Counted from the stretch's first letter, positions 45,480-58,400 are shown. The stretch is 64,000 bases of DNA from Nematostella vectensis (GCF_932526225.1 NC_064034.1:7426001-7490000); one strand, 5' to 3'. Notes: generated from the sequence alone by a model not told the origin. Numbers and translations: made by a program.

Positions 45480-47970
45480 CAATACAATACAATAAACTTT
45501 ATTTAACGAGGGTTTCATATTAACCTTTTACAGTTTTATAATATATGGCCCTCCCTATATCTAAGTACCTATGATAAAAATAAAAAAAACTATGTTAGAC
45601 ATTTACGGAAATACAAAGGGGAAACTTGGAAATTAAACTATACAAGACATCACTAATACTACATCTTGATAAAGCAACTAAAAACTAACTACAAAACTAA
45701 CTACAAAAACAGGTAGACGTCAACATAGAAACAAGTACAAACAGGCAAACATTAATTACATGCAATAACAATTAACATGAGAATGGATAACCGGTTTTAG
45801 GAAAAGTAGCAGCGGGAGTCTATATAAAAACGGCATGTATGGCAAAAAAGTTGTTCTAAGTGAGATACCGAGTTAAGGTAAGTGTGGAAAATATCACGGA
45901 CTTTTTTCTTAGCAAGACTTGTAACATTTTGTAGTTGATTTGGGATTTAAAATACGGGAGTCAGCAAGTTGTTTAAGGCTGGGGGGTGGGAGGTTAAAAA
46001 GAGAAACTGCAGAAAAGGAAAAGGTGCTTTTGCCAGCATCAGTCCTGGGCTGGGGGAGCACGAGATGTGTGAAGTCGACGATCTCGTTCTCCGTTCATGC
46101 GAAACAAAAGAAAACTTTGAACGCAAACAAAGAGGGGAATCCGGATTAATAAGGATTGAAAAAAGAGTCAATAATTTCCTTTGCTTTATCAAATCACAAA
46201 TGGGGAGCCAGTTTAAACGAGAAAAAAGCGAAACAGACGGGACGGAAAAATCTGCAGACAAAATAGTGCGCGCAGCGCGCTTCTGAGAGCGTAAAAGTAA
46301 AAGCTGGAGGTTTTGTGAGCAGTTGCCCCAAACGCTAGCACAGTAGAGGAACTGACTATGAATACAGGCATTGTAGTAATGTATTGCACCAGCTGGCGTC
46401 AGGAAGGGAGCAATACGGCGTAGTAGGGATATGCGGCTGCTAATCGTTTTGCATAAGTGCTCGACATGAGGTTCCCAGGTGAGGTGGTTATCAAACACCA
46501 CTCCAAGAACCCGCGCACTGTTTACTTGCTCAATTGGACAACTGTTTAAGGTTACTGAAAGAGAGGATTCAGCCAGATTTGATATTTTTTGGTGGGAACC
46601 AATTAACATTGATTTGGTTTTCTTGATGTTGAGTACCATATGATTGTGTGTAGCCCATTTATGTACATCAGCTGCCAGTTTATTTAGTTTAAGTTCAACA
46701 TCAGGCACACTGGGGCCGGAAATCAAAAATGTGTTATTGTCTGCAAACATTGTAGTATCGGTAACAAAGTCAGAGGAGAGAAAAAGGGGCAAGTCATTGA
46801 TGAATAGAAGGAAGAACAAAGGACCGAGAATACTGCCTTGAGGAACTCCCACATTAATGGGTAGTGCATTCGATAAAACTCCTTTGAAGCACGTTTTCCG
46901 AGTGCGTTCAGAAAAGTAAGACTTAGACCATTTGAGTGTTAGTTCATCGCACCCACACAAACCAAGCTTCAATAGGAGGGTGTTGTGATCAAACAAATCA
47001 AAAGCCTTCTTCAGGTCAATCAGGAGCATACCACTTAGAAGTCCATTATCCATATTCTTTAGAATGGAATCAGAGAGATTTATAGTGGCCAATTCGCATG
47101 AACGGAACCACCGGAAACCAAATTGAAAATCTGACAGAAGGTCTTGTGAAGTAAGAAAATAATAAAAACTAGTATGGGTGTGGCGCTCGAGAATTTTAGA
47201 TAGGATACAAAGTACGGAGATGGGACGAAAATTCGTACGGTAAAAAGGAGACCCATCCTTAAAAAGTGGTGACACTTTCGCACTTTTCCAAGGATCAGGA
47301 AAAACACAAAAGGAAATACTCAGGTTTAGGATTTTAGTCAAGGAGAGGAAAATTTCAGGAGCTGCTGATTTAATAAAAAAACCGTTCAACTTGTCCAACC
47401 CGGCAGCCTTACCGATGTCTTAACAAGAAAGGCTATTAAAGACTAAGTCTTCTGAAATCGGAGGAATTGAAAAGTAGGAACCAGGTTGATGTTTAGAATT
47501 AATAAAATTAGTTAAGACAGACCAGTCCGGAAATTCAGGGACAGCATCAATAGAAACTTGAGAAGATATATTGGAAAAATGTTCATTGAAATAATTAGCT
47601 ATATCAAAAGTGTCTTCGTATAAAGTGTCATTAACAGTTAAGCGATTAGGGAGATTGACATGTTTTGATGGAGAGATGTTACGTATTATTTTCAAAAGAT
47701 TTTTGGGATTTTCAAGGTTGTTCTTAATTGCATCATTATAGAAGGTCTTTTTAGCTTTTCTTATTGTGAACAACATGATTTCGCGCGCGGCGATATTCAC
47801 TCCAGGAGGTGTCTGTTTTCAGCGAAGTAGCAATGCGGTGGAGGCAGTTGCGCGCTTTAATTGCAGCACTTATTTCAGCATTGAACCAATCAGGTTTAAG
47901 AGGGCGCTTTATGCGATGTTCGGCGCGTGCACAGTTAGAATGTCATTGAATAGTTTATACCATTGATCAA
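45480..47970 (-). mobile_element. 5'-truncated, decayed non-LTR retrotransposon (LINE)
   Basis: On the minus strand the element runs from the linker after the endonuclease (about 47970) to a 3' end at about 45483. It terminates in the short tandem tail TTTATTGTATTGTATTG, typical of non-poly-A LINEs. The segment 47800-47970 is frameshifted (HRIKRPLKPDWFNAEIS and SEYRRARNHVV in different frames). 47800-47420 is open (ending at FNSLSC), and 47398-45947 carries the reverse transcriptase. The endonuclease is missing, so it is inactive. Confidence 0.85.
45947..47398 (-). pseudogene. Reverse transcriptase domain of the LINE, catalytic site mutated
   Basis: A 483-codon frame with the expected RT order: NFRPISVLCILSKILE, FDLFDHNTLL, GVPQGSILGPLFFLLFINDLP, MFADNNTFL, VLGVVFDNHLTWEPHV and the C-terminal RRIAPFL ... 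RLNWLPI. The catalytic box is FADN where active elements have (Y/F)ADD, so one of the two metal-binding aspartates is lost. The upstream frame at 47420-47800 is the same ORF interrupted by a TAA near 47418. It belongs to the jockey/CR1-like side of non-LTR elements by eye. Confidence 0.85.
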
Positions 47971-48170
47971 GAGCAAGAGCTTCGGTAAGAGCTTCGATAA
48001 GGATCCATAAGGATTGTAGTTTTGTTGGTTCTATAACAAAATCAGCTAAAAAATCGCATATCCTTCACTCATTTGTTGGGGATACGCCTCTATGTTGGGT
48101 TCCCTGTGTCTCGTTCCAGTTTTCACGCGAAATCTCGAACAACCAACTCCATCACAACAAAATCTTTACG

Positions 48171-51107
48171 ATGGACGACACCGGGTTTGATGATAGTTCT
48201 AGCGAAGACTCTGACGTCGAGGTTTGTATCTGTTGTTTTAAAAGGAAATTAAAAGATAAGCAGCTAACAGTGTGTGCTTCTGCAACCAATTTTAGCTGCA
48301 GAAAGCCTTTGCAAGCGGTGATTTGAAAGTCGGCTTGAACAAGCCAGCCGGATTTATACCACGTGCTCAGAGAGAGCCCTTCAACAATGTGGTACGTGTA
48401 GGCGATTCTTTCTAAAATATCAACTCTTTTGGACCTCATGTAATCAATCTAGTATCTAGGGGATAATTTGATCATGTGTTACTCGAAAAAGCCCATGGAA
48501 TAAAAGCAGAGGTACGAAAATCTCTACCCTCTTTTTATCATCGAGCGACAGAGTAGCAAAGTTGCTGATAAAGCAAATCATTTTTTTTTTTTAGAAATCT
48601 ACTAGTAAGTAAAGAAGTTTAAAACAAAGTTGTGCAACCGTGTACTCGCTTGTATTTTATTCTCAAGGATTTGATTTGGGGCCTAACTCTGTTAAGCCTT
48701 CCCAGTATAACTGTTGGAAGTATTACTATTCCTTTCATACCCTAAAGTAAACTTGATCTTCTTCTAGGGTGCATTAAGTATATCACAGTGAATACTGTAT
48801 ATCACACTTGTCCTTTCATTGTTACACAGGAGGGACTCAAACGCAAGTATGACCAGATCTCCCAATCTCTGGACTGGCTTGAGAGAATGGATGTAACACA
48901 TAAGCCTACAGCTGACGAAGAAAATGACACTGCCAAAGATATTACAACTCCAGACCCCTCGGTACATGATGACTTCAAGAGAGAAATGATGTTGTAAGGA
49001 ATAGTAGTGTAAATACATTAATGTTTTTTGACTCACAATATGGCTAATATTGAAAGAGCTAGGAATAGAGTAGAATGTCCAGGGGCCAGTGCCTCGCTGA
49101 TACAGGGGAGGCGGATTGGGTGGATATCCCCCCCCCTGTTTGAATAAAAAAAATTGAAAGGTATTTATTTCAAGAAAATAGATGTCTTAGGGACGGGAGG
49201 TACTGTCCATCTGCCTGCTTGACTTTTGCTGCTGGACAAATGTAGTGACCTACCAAGAACCACTGTTTCAGTTAAATGCCGTCTATCCGGCCATCATCCA
49301 ACCCCCATTTTGAGATCTTGGATCTGCCCCTGCTCCCATTTTCTCTTTTGACCTATAAAGTGATGTTAAACACCTGGCCTGGGGCCAGTTCCTAGAGGGC
49401 AGGCTGGTGCTATCCTAGGGATAAGGCATTCATCCCTGGGTTAGCATTAACCTGCACTCTTTAGCTTCAATCTAAAGGAATCAAGATCTGACCCCACTCT
49501 GCCCCATCTCCTCCTACATTTTACCTGTAACAAGTATTCAGACTTTTCCCTTCATCTGCTGTTACTACCCATCTCCTCCCATTAACCCAAGCCATCATCT
49601 CTCCCCTATCTTATACCTCTTAAGAGATTCTTAGGCTTTTCTTCAAATTACCTTTATTACCCGAGAGTCCCTGGATCTGTCAGTGTGTTTTGGATGTAAA
49701 ACACATGTATCATATTTTTTACAGTTACAAACAAGCCCAAGAGGCAGCTAAGCTTGGCCTTTTAAAACTTCAAAAGCTTAGGGTGTCCACAAAGAGACCG
49801 GAGGATTACTTTGCAGAGATGGTGAAAACAGATGACCACATGCAAAGGGTATGTTATAAGTCTGGGACACGTAACTCCCTTCATAAAGTACAGTCAACCA
49901 AATGAATGTTGTTTAGCACAAAAGACATTTCAAACCCTAACCTTCAATAAGATTTATATTATTTACATCTTGTATTCAAACTTGGGCATCATATATTTTA
50001 TTTTTCGTATGAACTTTTTTTCTTTTTACAGGTTAGATCAAAACTTTTAAGCCGTCAGCAAGCCATGGAGCGATCTGAAAAGGCAAAGAAGCAAAGAGAA
50101 ATAAAGAAGTATGGCAAAAAGGTAAAGAACTACAGACTAAAACCTTAAAAGGACATGTGTAATCACATGTATTTAACTCAGGGATGATATATCCTTATTC
50201 AGGGCAAGCCCAATATTCTACTAGTTCAGAGAGGGCACCTCTCATTAAAAAGAAGAGGAGGACTGCCATTCCTTGTTAGATTTCAGGGGAAAGCTAGTAT
50301 GGGCTTCCAATGCAGCCCCTTGTTCCCACCGTGTATTTCCATGGAACTAGATACAGTAGATGCAAAACACTTTTTTTTCCAAAAAAAGGTCCAGCAAGAA
50401 GTCCTAGAGAAGAGGCAAAAAGAGAAAAAAGATATGCTTGAAGCAGTAAAGAAATACAGAAAAGGTATGTACTGTAGTGTGCAAACTCAAGAGGGTTTTT
50501 CTTCAGTTGATAGCATGATACTATTTTATAGCTTTTCATGTTCCTTGTACAGGTAAACAAGCAGCTCCAGAATTCATGAAAGAGGATGATTTTGATGTGA
50601 ATGCAGAATCTAAATCAAAAGGAAAACCGCAGCAAAGGTAGGCTAAACACTAGGATTAAATTTTTACATTTGTAGAAATGAATCTCCTGCACAGCTTCTC
50701 CTAACTCTCGCATCACTTGGTATGTTAAATCACTTTGATAACGCTTGGATATCAATCTTCTCAACTTCAATTTACACATCTAAAAGATCAACCTTTCAGA
50801 AATTTTTAAATGTGTGTTTTTTTAGAAACCAAATCAATCACAAAAGAAAAGCGAAAGACAAGAAGTTTGGATTTGGTGGGAAGAAAAGGAATATAAAAAG
50901 GAACACCCAAAAGAGCACGTCCGATGTTAGCTCATTCAACTCCAGAAAACATAGCAAGGCACCAAAACCCAACAAACCAGGGGTGAGTTACTTACACAAC
51001 CTCATCTTTGCTTGGTTATTTTACTGATGGTTAATTATGTATGCTTGCAGGTGAAAAGAAAAAATCAACGGCCTGGAAAATCAAGAAGAAAGAAAATGAA
51101 ATCTTGA
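48171..51107 (+). CDS. EBNA1BP2: rRNA-processing protein EBP2 (EBNA1BP2 homologue), complete
   Basis: Nine exons (48171-48221, 48296-48391, 48830-48993, 49725-49848, 50032-50121, 50389-50464, 50553-50637, 50826-50982, 51051-51107) encode 299 residues. Signatures of the family: an acidic start (MDDTGFDDSSSEDSD), LDWLERMDVT, the block STKRPEDYFAEMVKTDDHMQ, MERSEKAKKQREIKKYGKK, and a lysine-rich tail with KKFGFGGKKR and DVSSFNS. EBP2 is a nucleolar factor needed for 27S pre-rRNA processing and 60S subunit assembly. The last intron and exon are short, and the basic tail ends RRKKMKS. The start is supported by an exact frame through all splice phases. Confidence 0.95.
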
Positions 51108-52768
51108 TCAGCCTGACATGAGTTGAACTTGATGTTCTTGGAAATATTTCTCTACAGTTACATTCAAACCTTTCCAGGGATAATCTTTTTAACCCTCAGG
51201 CCCTCAGGGAAGTGGCCACAGCTGCAATAAGGCTGTCCTATGCTATGTTTCTTCAGATTTCAAGGATCTTTAAACCCAAGTTTTCCTTGGTCCACGGTTT
51301 ATTCAACATTCTGCCACTCAATAAAGGAAAGAAGCTACAACAGGAGACAAAACTAAACTGTCTGAAAATCTTTTTATGTATTGAAAGAATCATAGATTTC
51401 CGAGGCTGAACATGGACCACAGGAAACTTAGGTATTCATGTGCAAACAAGACGAACAAGTTATGACCTTGTTCATTAAATAACTGTGAAGAGAAGTCAGC
51501 ATCAGCGTCTCCCTTTCGCAGTTCGCCGTAATACATAGGAAATGTTGGAGAAGCTCCCTTCAGTATTAAACAACATGGTGTACAAACAGCCAGTAATGCT
51601 GCACTGTAATTGTACTGTAAATGTACTGTCATTCCTGTATTTGGCATCTAGCTGGTTGTAGACATCTCTGGAGGTGAACAGGGTTTGGTTTTGAATGGGA
51701 GTCAGGCACATGAAACTTCTGAAAACATTAACTTTTCATGTATTTTTTTCCTCTTTGCAATATTTTTTAGCCATTTGTGATGCATAATATTTTTTTTTGT
51801 AAAAATTCCTTGCAGGATTTTTTTCTCGGGACCTTCCTCCCTCCCCTTTAAAAGTTAAATGGTCCTACAACCTTTCGATTTAGTATGAAAAATTGAGGGT
51901 TTTTTTAAGCTTTCTGAATTTTATTAGTAATTTTATCTTCTACATAACAGAAATAAAAACTGCTCTCAGATAAACACATAAACTTCCTCTAGACCGATTC
52001 GACAACAGTTATAAGGATATTAGGCAGCTTTGTAGGGCCTGTCAATGCTGTTTTAGGCCGCCCACTCCAATGCAACATGTATCGTATCAAGCTATGTATT
52101 GGGAAAAGTGATGAGATGTTGGCTGCTTCCGCATCTAGTATTTGGTAGAATACATTTTTCTGCGCATTAGACGTGATGCCTTACATTTTAAGTTAAGAGG
52201 GGTATAGAAAACACATTTTACCACCTACAAAACAATCTGTCTCGCCACAAATTTGATTGTTTTGAGTTGCTCTAGCAAGGTCTTCCCTGCTAGCAGAGGC
52301 CTCTTTTCTCTGTATTTCGCTGGGCTGGAGTTCGCGAGGAAAAGACCTCTGCCATGGGTCGCAATGGACGGGAGATCTAGAGCGCATGCTCCGTTCATTA
52401 ATTACTGGCCACTATTTGAGCCCACAATGACTAGCGCATGCGTGAAGCGTATATCCGTTGCGGGATAATAAGCCCGCATTCAGTAGAAATATCACGCGAC
52501 GAATTATAAAAGAAGCCATTCAAAGCCTCCAGCCCAGCGAAATACAGAGAAAAGAGGCCTCTGCTAGCAGGGAAAGCAAGGTCCCGAAGCCACCGATAAG
52601 TTTCTTTTAAAGTGGCCAATCAGTGTTTGGGGACTGGTACAAAGGGAATTTCACGAAAGATTCAAACTCACTTTCGTGCAGAGAACATTTAGTAGGTTGT
52701 TGCTGGCTGCTACGACCCTTTAGTTCCCAACAACTTTTTTTTAGATTTAGTACTGCTCTTCGTGATGT
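51108..52768. other. Intergenic DNA with a MITE
   Basis: The EBP2 3' UTR occupies the left part, with several T-rich stretches at 51740-51920. The MITE at 52275-52581 is the only strong structure. The right end holds the 3' UTR of the minus-strand methyltransferase-like gene. Confidence 0.4.
52275..52581. mobile_element. 300-bp MITE with 55-bp terminal inverted repeats
   Basis: The left arm (52275-52330) contains ccctgctagcagaggcctct and tttctctgtatttcgctggg. The right arm (52527-52581) is the reverse complement with only an indel or two near the outer end. No coding capacity. The near identity of the arms indicates a young or recently active family. Confidence 0.88.
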
Positions 52769-53560
52769 CTAGCGTCTGATGTTTCGCCTCCTCGCCGTGA
52801 GCAGTGCGAACTCATTCTGGTACAGACAATAGACATGCGCCGGGCACTGCTTGAGTTCATCCTGGAGTTGAAACGCGTCATATCCACGTTTCGTTAGAAC
52901 CGTGTGTAGCTCAGGATCGTGCTCATTCACGACCATTATGAGATTGGCTTTCTTCTCTAACTCTTCCCAGAACTCTCGCGCTTCATCGGGCGGTCTGTGC
53001 ATTACCCGCGCGGGCTTTATGAAGTACGACATGATTATCACATCTTGGGGCAACATCTCGCGTAGAAACCCCACATCGATCTCCTTACACGAGAATTCGA
53101 AATCTAGAGCCTCGACGAACGGCATCCAACCAAGCTCGCTATCGAACCCAGTGAAGCGTGGTAATTTATTCCCTCTACTAATGCTATAAGCAAACTCGCC
53201 CTTTAAGAACTCCTTAAATCCCCATAAATCCGAGCCAGGGCCACAACCGAAACTAGCCACCTTATTGATCCCTTTAAAGTAATCCCTGGGAACGAAATCG
53301 CGCTCTTTTGCAGTCCTGAAGGCCTCGGCTATAAGTTCCTGCCTTGCCGGAAACGTCTCTAAAGCATAATAGGCTCTGAAGTTTTGACTGGCGTAGCACA
53401 TTGAACGCCAGTGATACTTGTTTTTTACGCCGGAATTGTACAGAATTTTACCTTCGCCCACGTTCTTTAGAATATATTCAGCGTTCTCTTGAAAACGAGC
53501 TAGATCTTGGTTGTCCACACTGAGAGATCTTAGAATTTGAGGAGACTCGTTCCCAGCCAT
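52769..53560 (-). CDS. Intronless SAM-dependent methyltransferase-like protein
   Basis: A single 263-residue ORF with no intron, unlike the neighbouring genes apart from the retrotransposon. KVASFGCGPGSDLWGFKEF at about residue 100 matches motif I of class I S-adenosylmethionine methyltransferases (hydrophobic strand, then GxGxGxD-like turn). FTGFDSELGW about 30 residues later fits motif II with its acidic residue, and QDVIIMSYFI fits strand 4. I recognise no specific substrate family. There is no signal peptide or membrane segment, and the C-terminus is basic (ARRRNIRR). The short N-terminal region before the fold is helical. Lack of introns could mean retroposition or acquisition from another organism. 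Confidence 0.65.
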   Translation of the reverse strand: MAGNESPQILRSLSVDNQDLARFQENAEYILKNVGEGKILYNSGVKNKYHWRSMCYASQNFRAYYALETFPARQELIAEAFRTAKERDFVPRDYFKGINKVASFGCGPGSDLWGFKEFLKGEFAYSISRGNKLPRFTGFDSELGWMPFVEALDFEFSCKEIDVGFLREMLPQDVIIMSYFIKPARVMHRPPDEAREFWEELEKKANLIMVVNEHDPELHTVLTKRGYDAFQLQDELKQCPAHVYCLYQNEFALLTARRRNIRR

Positions 53561-55461
53561 ATTCTGCTAGTGCGAAGTTGTTTAAACTCTTGAACCAACG
53601 TCAAAGGCAAATAGTGAAAGTCCAATACTTATTTCTTTTATATTCGAATGTTCAACCCCCAAGCTACGCAATTCTTGACAGATATCTGTATGATGACTGT
53701 TGTGGGTGATGATGCTATGTCATGAGCGAATCACTGTTGCTATAAAGTGATTATTGTTGCCGCAGTTGTTATAATTTACAGTTCCTCTTGTTGCAATTCA
53801 GTGAACAAAAGCCAATACACAAGATGCTCTGACACACGCTAATAGCGATACCTAAAATAACAACCCATGTAACCGGAAGGAAGTCTGTATTGGAAAAAAC
53901 CCTTTGATGCCCTTTGGCCTTTCAAGGGAGTGTGCATGGGCAAGGCTATGGAACAGTTGATCATTAGCAAGCATTCCGCTTTCGCTTATGTTTGTATAGT
54001 ATAGTTCAATGAAAAGTCGTTTATTTGTAAAGATAATCAAAATAAGGGGCAGAGATCCTATCTCCGTCTATCCTACATCACCATGTCACATGTCAAGGTA
54101 TTTTGCTAGATTAGAAAAGTAAAGGGGGGGAGGGGGGTTACAAAAATCATACACGCTACCTGGAAGAAGATGCATGATGCAACGTTTTTTCCCCAGATGC
54201 AACCTCTGCTTTACCACATTTAGCCAGTGGGCGCACAAAGGACAACAGACTACTGAGACCTCCTATGATAAGCAGCTAGACTGCAGCTAGACTGCCAGTG
54301 GTTGTACTGTAGAGAATAAAATCTAGAAAATAAATTTGTAATATTTTTCCTGAAAATTGCCCTAACAAATTTTACCTTGCTCTTCTTTAACGCGGACCTC
54401 CAATATGGAGTGTGTCGACAAGCTTCTTCTTAACAACTAAACAACTAAAAAAGCATACTTGATATTTTGTGTATGTGTTTTCTTTTTAATATTAAAAACC
54501 TTTTTAAGAACTTTAGCACAAATTTTCCTTAATCACTTTTGGAAGGTTGGGGTATTTAATGATAATAAAGGCTATTGTAATGGTTATTTCCTGTAGATCA
54601 ATACAGCAGTACTATAGATCAGTACCAAGAGACCATGACGTTCTCTTATTATATCATGGTCTCTTGTCAGTACTAAAAGAGCTAAAGGTGGTCGCTAGAC
54701 GCCTCTCTTTTGAGGTTTGAGCGTATTTTGGCAAGTTCGATAAAAAAAAATCAAAATAACTCCATATGAAAGCTGGATAACATGCTATACGGTGGCTCAT
54801 CCAAGCCACGGCATTTTGGCTGCATTGATTAGAATACTACTCGCCTAGACTATTCACTAATTACTATATTGCTATTTGCTATTCTAAAATCGATTAAGGG
54901 TTTTAATCACTTGACCAAAAATAATTCTTGACCCATTAAATTTCTTGATATTTTGCAAAGAAAGTCGACGATTCGCTGTTTTTTTTTTCGATGGACGGTC
55001 TCAAAACTTCCTGTTTATCAATTGTGTAGCGCTACAATACAAATTTGGCTGAAATAAATATGCTTTCAGATGAAAAACCCAAATAAAGCTGGAGAGCTTG
55101 CTACAATATGTTGAGAATGGCAAAGTCAGCATGGAGCACCCTAGGAACTGAGGATACATTCTCCTGATACAATTCTATATAAGAACAAAGGACACAACAA
55201 AACACTACTGACTCGACATTAATTCCGCTTTGTTAAGTCCTTTATCCAACCATGAAAAATTCCTTAAAACTCTGAATAGGGATTAAACGACAATAATCAG
55301 GCGTCCAATCGCCAATACAAGGAGCCTTTGTGTGTGTTTGTAAAGCTTTTTCATTAAGGATGATTAGCGAAGGCTAACAAATACGGTTATGAACAGCGAG
55401 TAAAAACACAAATCAGAAGCAACTTAAAGCAAACGTAAATTAAGACGCAAAGTGTGACAGA
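53561..55461. other. Intergenic DNA upstream of the nicotinic receptor gene
   Basis: No gene was recognised. A hairpin lies at 54621-54675 and a G-rich tract at about 54124-54137. The right end must include the promoter of the receptor gene. Confidence 0.4.
54621..54675. repeat. Short perfect-stem hairpin
   Basis: agtaccaagagaccatga and tcatggtctcttgtcagtact are complementary over about 17-18 bases with a one-base bulge, enclosing a loop of about 15 bases. It could be a decayed MITE or a small structured RNA; there is no evidence of expression. Confidence 0.5.
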
Positions 55462-58400
55462 ATGGCTCCACTACTATTGTCACTCCTCCCTTTTCTGTTT
55501 GTGTCCCCTTCATTGTCAGGTAAGGAAGCAGTTTACCGCCTTATTGGACGCAGAAAGGGCTGAGAATCAAGCTTCTTGTTTTTAAATATTTGATGTACAT
55601 AAGTACAATATTCATACTTGTTAACGACACATTTAACAACTTCTTCTAACATACTGACAACTTCTTCTAACCTTGCTAAACAAAATGCAGTAAGTGTGTA
55701 TGAACATAACACGACATAGAATTGTAGATTACAGAAAAAAATATCGAGATTCGCATAATACTTCAAATACACTTGTCAGGAAAATGAGAGATCAAACACG
55801 GTTAGTAATTCAAACGAGGATGTTTTCCCACTTATTCTGTTGTCCCGGTAACTGGTTTACATGCAATAACTTTCTTTCTATAAAGAATATGCCGAACCTT
55901 AAGTTACTTCGCGTGTAGCTTTTATTATTTTACTGCGAATAGATTCCGCTAAGACCACCCGCACTGTTAGTTTCAGAGAGTAGTTTTAACTCCAAAAGGG
56001 GAGTAAAAAACCGAGGTACAAAATGACTCCCTTTTTGGAGTAATTTTTTACTCCCTTTTTTCTACTCTCTCAAGGGAGTAGATTTTACCCCTGTAGGGGA
56101 GTAACTAAAGGGAGTGATTTACTAGGTTGCTCGCTATTACTCCATTAAAGGAGTACAATTTACCCTCAAAATGGAGTAATTTTTTACTCCCTTTTTTCTA
56201 CTCTCTCAAGGGAGTAGATTTTACCCCTGTAGGGGAGTAACTAAAGGGAGTGATTTACTAGGTTGCTTGCTATTACTCCATTAAAGGAGTACAATTTACC
56301 CTCAAAATGGAGTTATTTTTTACTCCTTTTTTTCCTACTCTCTCAGGGGAGTAGATTTTACCCACTTTAGGGGGTAGCTAAGTGGAGTAATTTACTAGGT
56401 TGCTTGTAGTTACTCCATTAAAAGAGTACAATTCGCCCTCAAAATGGGAGTCAATTTTTACTCCCTATTTTGTTATTTCCCCCTACTAATTGGGTAACTA
56501 AAGGGATGATTTCAACCCCCTCCCCCCTGTTTTTACAAAATGGCCGTTTAAACTCCACCTACTTCAGGGGTTAATACTGGAGAAAGTAGAGTAATTTAGA
56601 AACACCAAGGAAAAGACGTTATTATGAATTTGACAAATCATTTAATTAAACAATTCAGTTTAAAAAATAACAAAAATATAAGTTGAAAAAATGTTTGAAA
56701 AATAATAGTCATTTGACATAAGGTATCCTGGACAAAATTACTAACAAGTGTCCCAACATAACAAAGCTGAAACAAACATAACACAATATTATTTTTCTAT
56801 AACAACTTTAACAGCTTTTTAACATTACCCTTTTTGGCGTCATTACGGTTTTCCAAAAGAATTGCCTCCTCCTCCATCTTTTTATATTCAGATAAGAAGC
56901 TAGAAGCCTAATGCCTCTATATGCACCATTTAAATTTGAACCTGGTAGGCTAGCTTGAAAAGATAACTAGGTTCTTCATATGCAGGGTTTACTGTGATCA
57001 GAGTATACGGACAAAAACCAACTACACTAACATTAGATATTCAAAATAAATATCTGGACAAATTTTAGGTGCAAGACTGATTACTAGGTTTTTACTGAGC
57101 TAAGTTATTCAATTTTGTGCTTCAAGTAACAGTTTATAAAGCATAGGCGCTTTAGATGTAAGTACAGTGATTAGTGAATAACTTAAGTTTACAAAGTTTT
57201 TATTCGTTTCTTGCGATTTACGCATTGATACATTCCTTATACCTCAAACTTCTTTCTTTTCTGGCTTTCAACTCGAGCACATTTTACTATCTCTATCATA
57301 ATGTCCTGCAAGGATAATAAGAGAAACACATAAGAAGGTAGTATTGCTTTGGAAGATAACAAAGAATCACAAAACATATCAGTCTAGTTCGAGAAATCCG
57401 CTCACGAACGATGATTTGATGCTGAAGTTGGTCGCAAAAATCACATTTAGTATTGAACCTATCACATTATAAAGCCCATTACACACTAACCTTTAACTTC
57501 AATCCATGTTCTGCCATCAAATCCTCAAAAAAGGTGGATTACGCGTAGAAAAGACGGGAATAAACGGCTATCTGTTTGGAGGTTATGATAATGGCTTCCG
57601 TTCGACCGTTATGATTTTGCGCCTTGGGCCCAAGCCCCTCTCGGTCACTAAAGCGAGGGACGCCCGGTACATTTTGGTTTTACGAGCCCTGGTGAGCCGT
57701 CTTCTATCTGCAAAGCGGGACTTCTTTTTTTTTATAATCTCAAGTAGCATTTCTATTAGAAACAATATATATGATTTTATAATGTTCAAATCGGATCTAA
57801 GAATTTTATACAATTATCACCCTACCTATCTTTCTTTTAAATGCAGTACTAATTATTCTGAGCGAATTTTGAAAGTACACCACATAAAACTTATGTTCGG
57901 ATCCAAGCCTGTCTTTGATTACATTTCTTATTGTTGTAGTATAGCTGACAATATATGCAAGTATGGTGAGGCCTGTTCTTGTATTGAAAATGTTCTTTTA
58001 GGATTTCCTAAGAATTTCCTAAGAGTTCCTAAATTGTAGAACTTCAAATCTTCTTCCTAAGATTTTCTTATCCAAATTATTTCCATTTTCTGGTCTACTG
58101 CTTATACTAGGAAATCCTAGGAATTTGTAGGAAGTTTAATCATATTTTGTTGTTTTGATCGAACTTAGGAAATCTTAGGAAACTCCTAGGCACAGGGTAG
58201 AGTTTTTTGTCTCAATACCAATAGATACGATAAATTATTATTTTTATCTTTTGTCTTATATAATAAAGACTATCGTTTTCCTTCTTAAATTCAGCTAATT
58301 CAGAGTAAAAAAACAACTCCCTTTATTTTATATATTTGGAGTGGTTTGTTACTGCTCTAAAAAGATACAGCTGGAGTAAAAACTACTCTTTCAACACGAG

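Noticed and set aside
57583-57813. Minus-strand open frame with many Arg/Lys residues (RRRLTRARKTKMYRASL)
   Set aside because: No recognised domain, and it lies in the interior of a decayed element. The basic composition alone is not evidence.
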